From an uncultured bacterium (GTDB lineage: Bacteria; Bacillota; Clostridia; Lachnospirales; Lachnospiraceae), in the NCBI GenBank assembly GCA_947071365.1, contig CAMTFT010000102.1, positions 1-6,565 on the forward strand: 6,565 bases of DNA, in the 5' to 3' direction. Below the pieces are notes generated by a model that saw nothing but the letters and a program-made list of their open reading frames with translations, was not told the DNA's origin and made no database searches. Below are positions 5,370 to 6,565 of this stretch, piece after piece. Made by a program: the position numbers and the translations under genes. How positions within the stretch are numbered: position 1 is the stretch's first letter; every line of letters begins with the position of its first letter.

Positions 5370-6519
5370 CCTGTATCACCTCCCTCCACTGTGGTAATCT
5401 CCTGATAATTTTTTGTGATCCAATACTTTTTGGACTCTTCTGTATTAAGCTCTGCATCTCCAAGCTTCTTTCTCAGCTCATCGATGCAGTACATACCGCT
5501 TGCAATCAGCTTATCAATTTTCTCTGCAATATCGAAAATATCAATATGCATTACTGTTGTGGTATCGACTTTCAGGTAATTCTTTTTAGCGACCTCAGTT
5601 TTTCCATACCGTTTCCGGTTGATCTCTGTCTGGATCATCTCACAGATCGGGTCGATGCAGAAAGTCAGGAAGTTTCGTGTGATCTTCTCTACGTCAGATA
5701 CATCACCTTTTAAAAGGGACACAGGGATATTGAATGCCCTGGCGACCGTCTCCACAATTTCATCCAGCATATCCACGATATCTTTCATTTCGGAAGTTGA
5801 TTTTTTGCTCTGCTCCGCTGCCTGCTTCGTGTATGTAAATCCCTGGAAGAGGGGGAGTACAGCACTCCGGCTATTGAAAAATTTCTTGAAGCGTTCATTC
5901 ATCAGTTCTTCATATACCTGCTCAAACGTTTTATTCCCGTACATTTGCCCCTTGGCTGTCGCATCGATATGCAGCGTACCTTTTTCCCCTCCGGCTTTTT
6001 CGTACTTGTCAACCGCCTCGTTCAATATCGTATTATAGCCATTGCAAAGGTCTGTAAGAAGCTTCCGGATGTTTTTGTTGTTAAGCTGGAAATATAAGAC
6101 TTCTGACATCCGGAAAGAACGGTTCAGCGTGAGGTTCTTCCGGTACACGTTACTGAATATAGTTTCTTTCAGGGCATATTCCTCTTTGCTGAAACTTTCG
6201 GCAATGATAAGCTGCCCGGAAGCCCCCACTATCAGGCACTCGTTGTTGTAAAGCAGTTTTGTCACAAGCTCCTGAAGGAACTGGCTTGAATTCTGGTTCT
6301 TGTTCGGCTCAAAATTCCAGGTATAATATTCTTCATCCTGAATTTCCTTTCCTCCCTCGAATGTCTTGAATTCGCACTTGGAGATACAATTCGCAATCAG
6401 GTTGATGGCCGCATGTATTGTGAATTCTTCCATCACAAGCTTTGAAAGCTTTTCCTGATCCACATATGCTTCAACTGTTTTTGAATCTATCTCAATACTT
6501 TTCCCGCCCAGCATCCTAC
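5366..6519 (-). CDS. Phage portal protein, HK97 type (N-terminus missing)
   Basis: The portal forms the dodecameric ring at one capsid vertex through which DNA is packaged and ejected. About 382 residues are visible, counting from the Met codon at 6514. Family marks are AINLIANCISKCEFKTF (about 36-52), the region NFEPNKNQNSSQFLQELV with KLLYNNECLIV (67-96), a loop region (FNSRSAVLPLFQGF, 213-226), and VARAFNIPVSLLKGD (257-271), the 'FGIP..LLG' portal motif, then TEINRK. The frame stays open past 6514 into adapter sequence, and only five native bases remain upstream. The true start is therefore probably off the end, with perhaps 10-30 residues lost, judging from usual portal N-termini. The gene looks visibly more AT-rich than the capsid-to-tail genes. 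Its stop overlaps the protease GTG start. Confidence 0.9.
5375..5383 (-). promoter_or_regulatory. Ribosome binding site fixing the protease GTG start
   Basis: GGAGGTGAT at 5383-5375 is complementary over nine bases to the usual 3' end of 16S rRNA. It ends five bases before GTG at 5369, inside the last codons of the portal gene. The in-frame ATG 12 codons downstream has no such site, so the GTG is the better start. Confidence 0.8.
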
Positions 6520-6565
6520 CTGTCTCTTATACACATCTGACGCTGCCGACGACTTAATAGGTGTA
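6520..6565. other. Synthetic Nextera adapter, i5 side (not native DNA)
   Basis: Positions 6520-6538 are the mosaic end in reverse, CTGTCTCTTATACACATCT. They are followed by GACGCTGCCGACGA (6539-6552), the Nextera read-1 adapter. CTTAATAG (6553-6560) is the complement of CTATTAAG, which I recall as index S518. GTGTA (6561-6565) is the start of the P5 tail. Native DNA ends at 6519, which explains why the portal gene lacks its start. Confidence 0.98.

Noticed and set aside
45..6519. A circular molecule opened by a single transposon insertion
   Set aside because: Tn5 would leave a 9-bp duplication, but the first nine native bases (GTTTAGTTT) and the last nine (GCATCCTAC) differ. The two ends also fall inside different genes (tape measure and portal).
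45..6519. CRISPR array, tRNA or rRNA genes, integrase or attachment site
   Set aside because: No spaced direct repeats, cloverleaf, rRNA segments or recombinase motifs were visible. The native DNA is fully explained by structural phage genes and short gaps.

Overview
The window is an assembled fragment of a tailed bacteriophage or prophage genome, carrying the head-tail structural module of a long-tailed (siphovirus-type) phage with HK97-style gene order. Nothing outside phage genes is visible. Strong AGGAGG-type ribosome binding sites, tightly packed and overlapping genes, moderate GC content and the style of the proteins point to a phage of Firmicutes, most likely gut Clostridia such as Lachnospiraceae. 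The host assignment is inference, not a sequence match.

Both ends are synthetic. Positions 1-44 and 6520-6565 are Illumina Nextera adapter sequence, including an 8-base index on each side, so the native DNA is only 45-6519. This cuts two genes: the portal gene lacks its N-terminus on the right, and the tape measure gene is cut after 155 codons on the left.

Every gene is on the minus strand and reads right to left. The order is portal (partial, 6519-5366), ClpP-like head maturation protease (5369-4542), major capsid protein (4552-3341), head-tail connector (3327-3025), head closure protein (3056-2706), HK97 gp10-like tail completion protein (2719-2255), tail terminator-like protein (2258-1920), major tail tube protein (1917-1357), tail assembly chaperone (1357-971, with a -1 frameshifted long form ending at 804), a small membrane protein (744-562) and the start of the tape measure protein (510-45). 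From portal to chaperone, genes overlap or are separated by a few bases, as in a translationally coupled late operon.

The proteins form one assembly line. Portal, protease and capsid build the prohead. The connector, closure, gp10-like and terminator proteins join head to tail. The tube protein polymerises on the tape measure with the help of the two chaperone forms.

Two regions stand out. First, the chaperone gene has a textbook -1 frameshift signal: slippery heptamer CCCAAAC, a 7-nt spacer, a 7-bp stem, and a perfect 10-nt match between the stem's loop and downstream RNA that could close a pseudoknot. Second, the small membrane protein gene between chaperone and tape measure is bracketed by a TATAAT-type promoter candidate and a strong intrinsic terminator. 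That is the architecture of a phage 'moron', an independently transcribed cargo gene inside the late operon.
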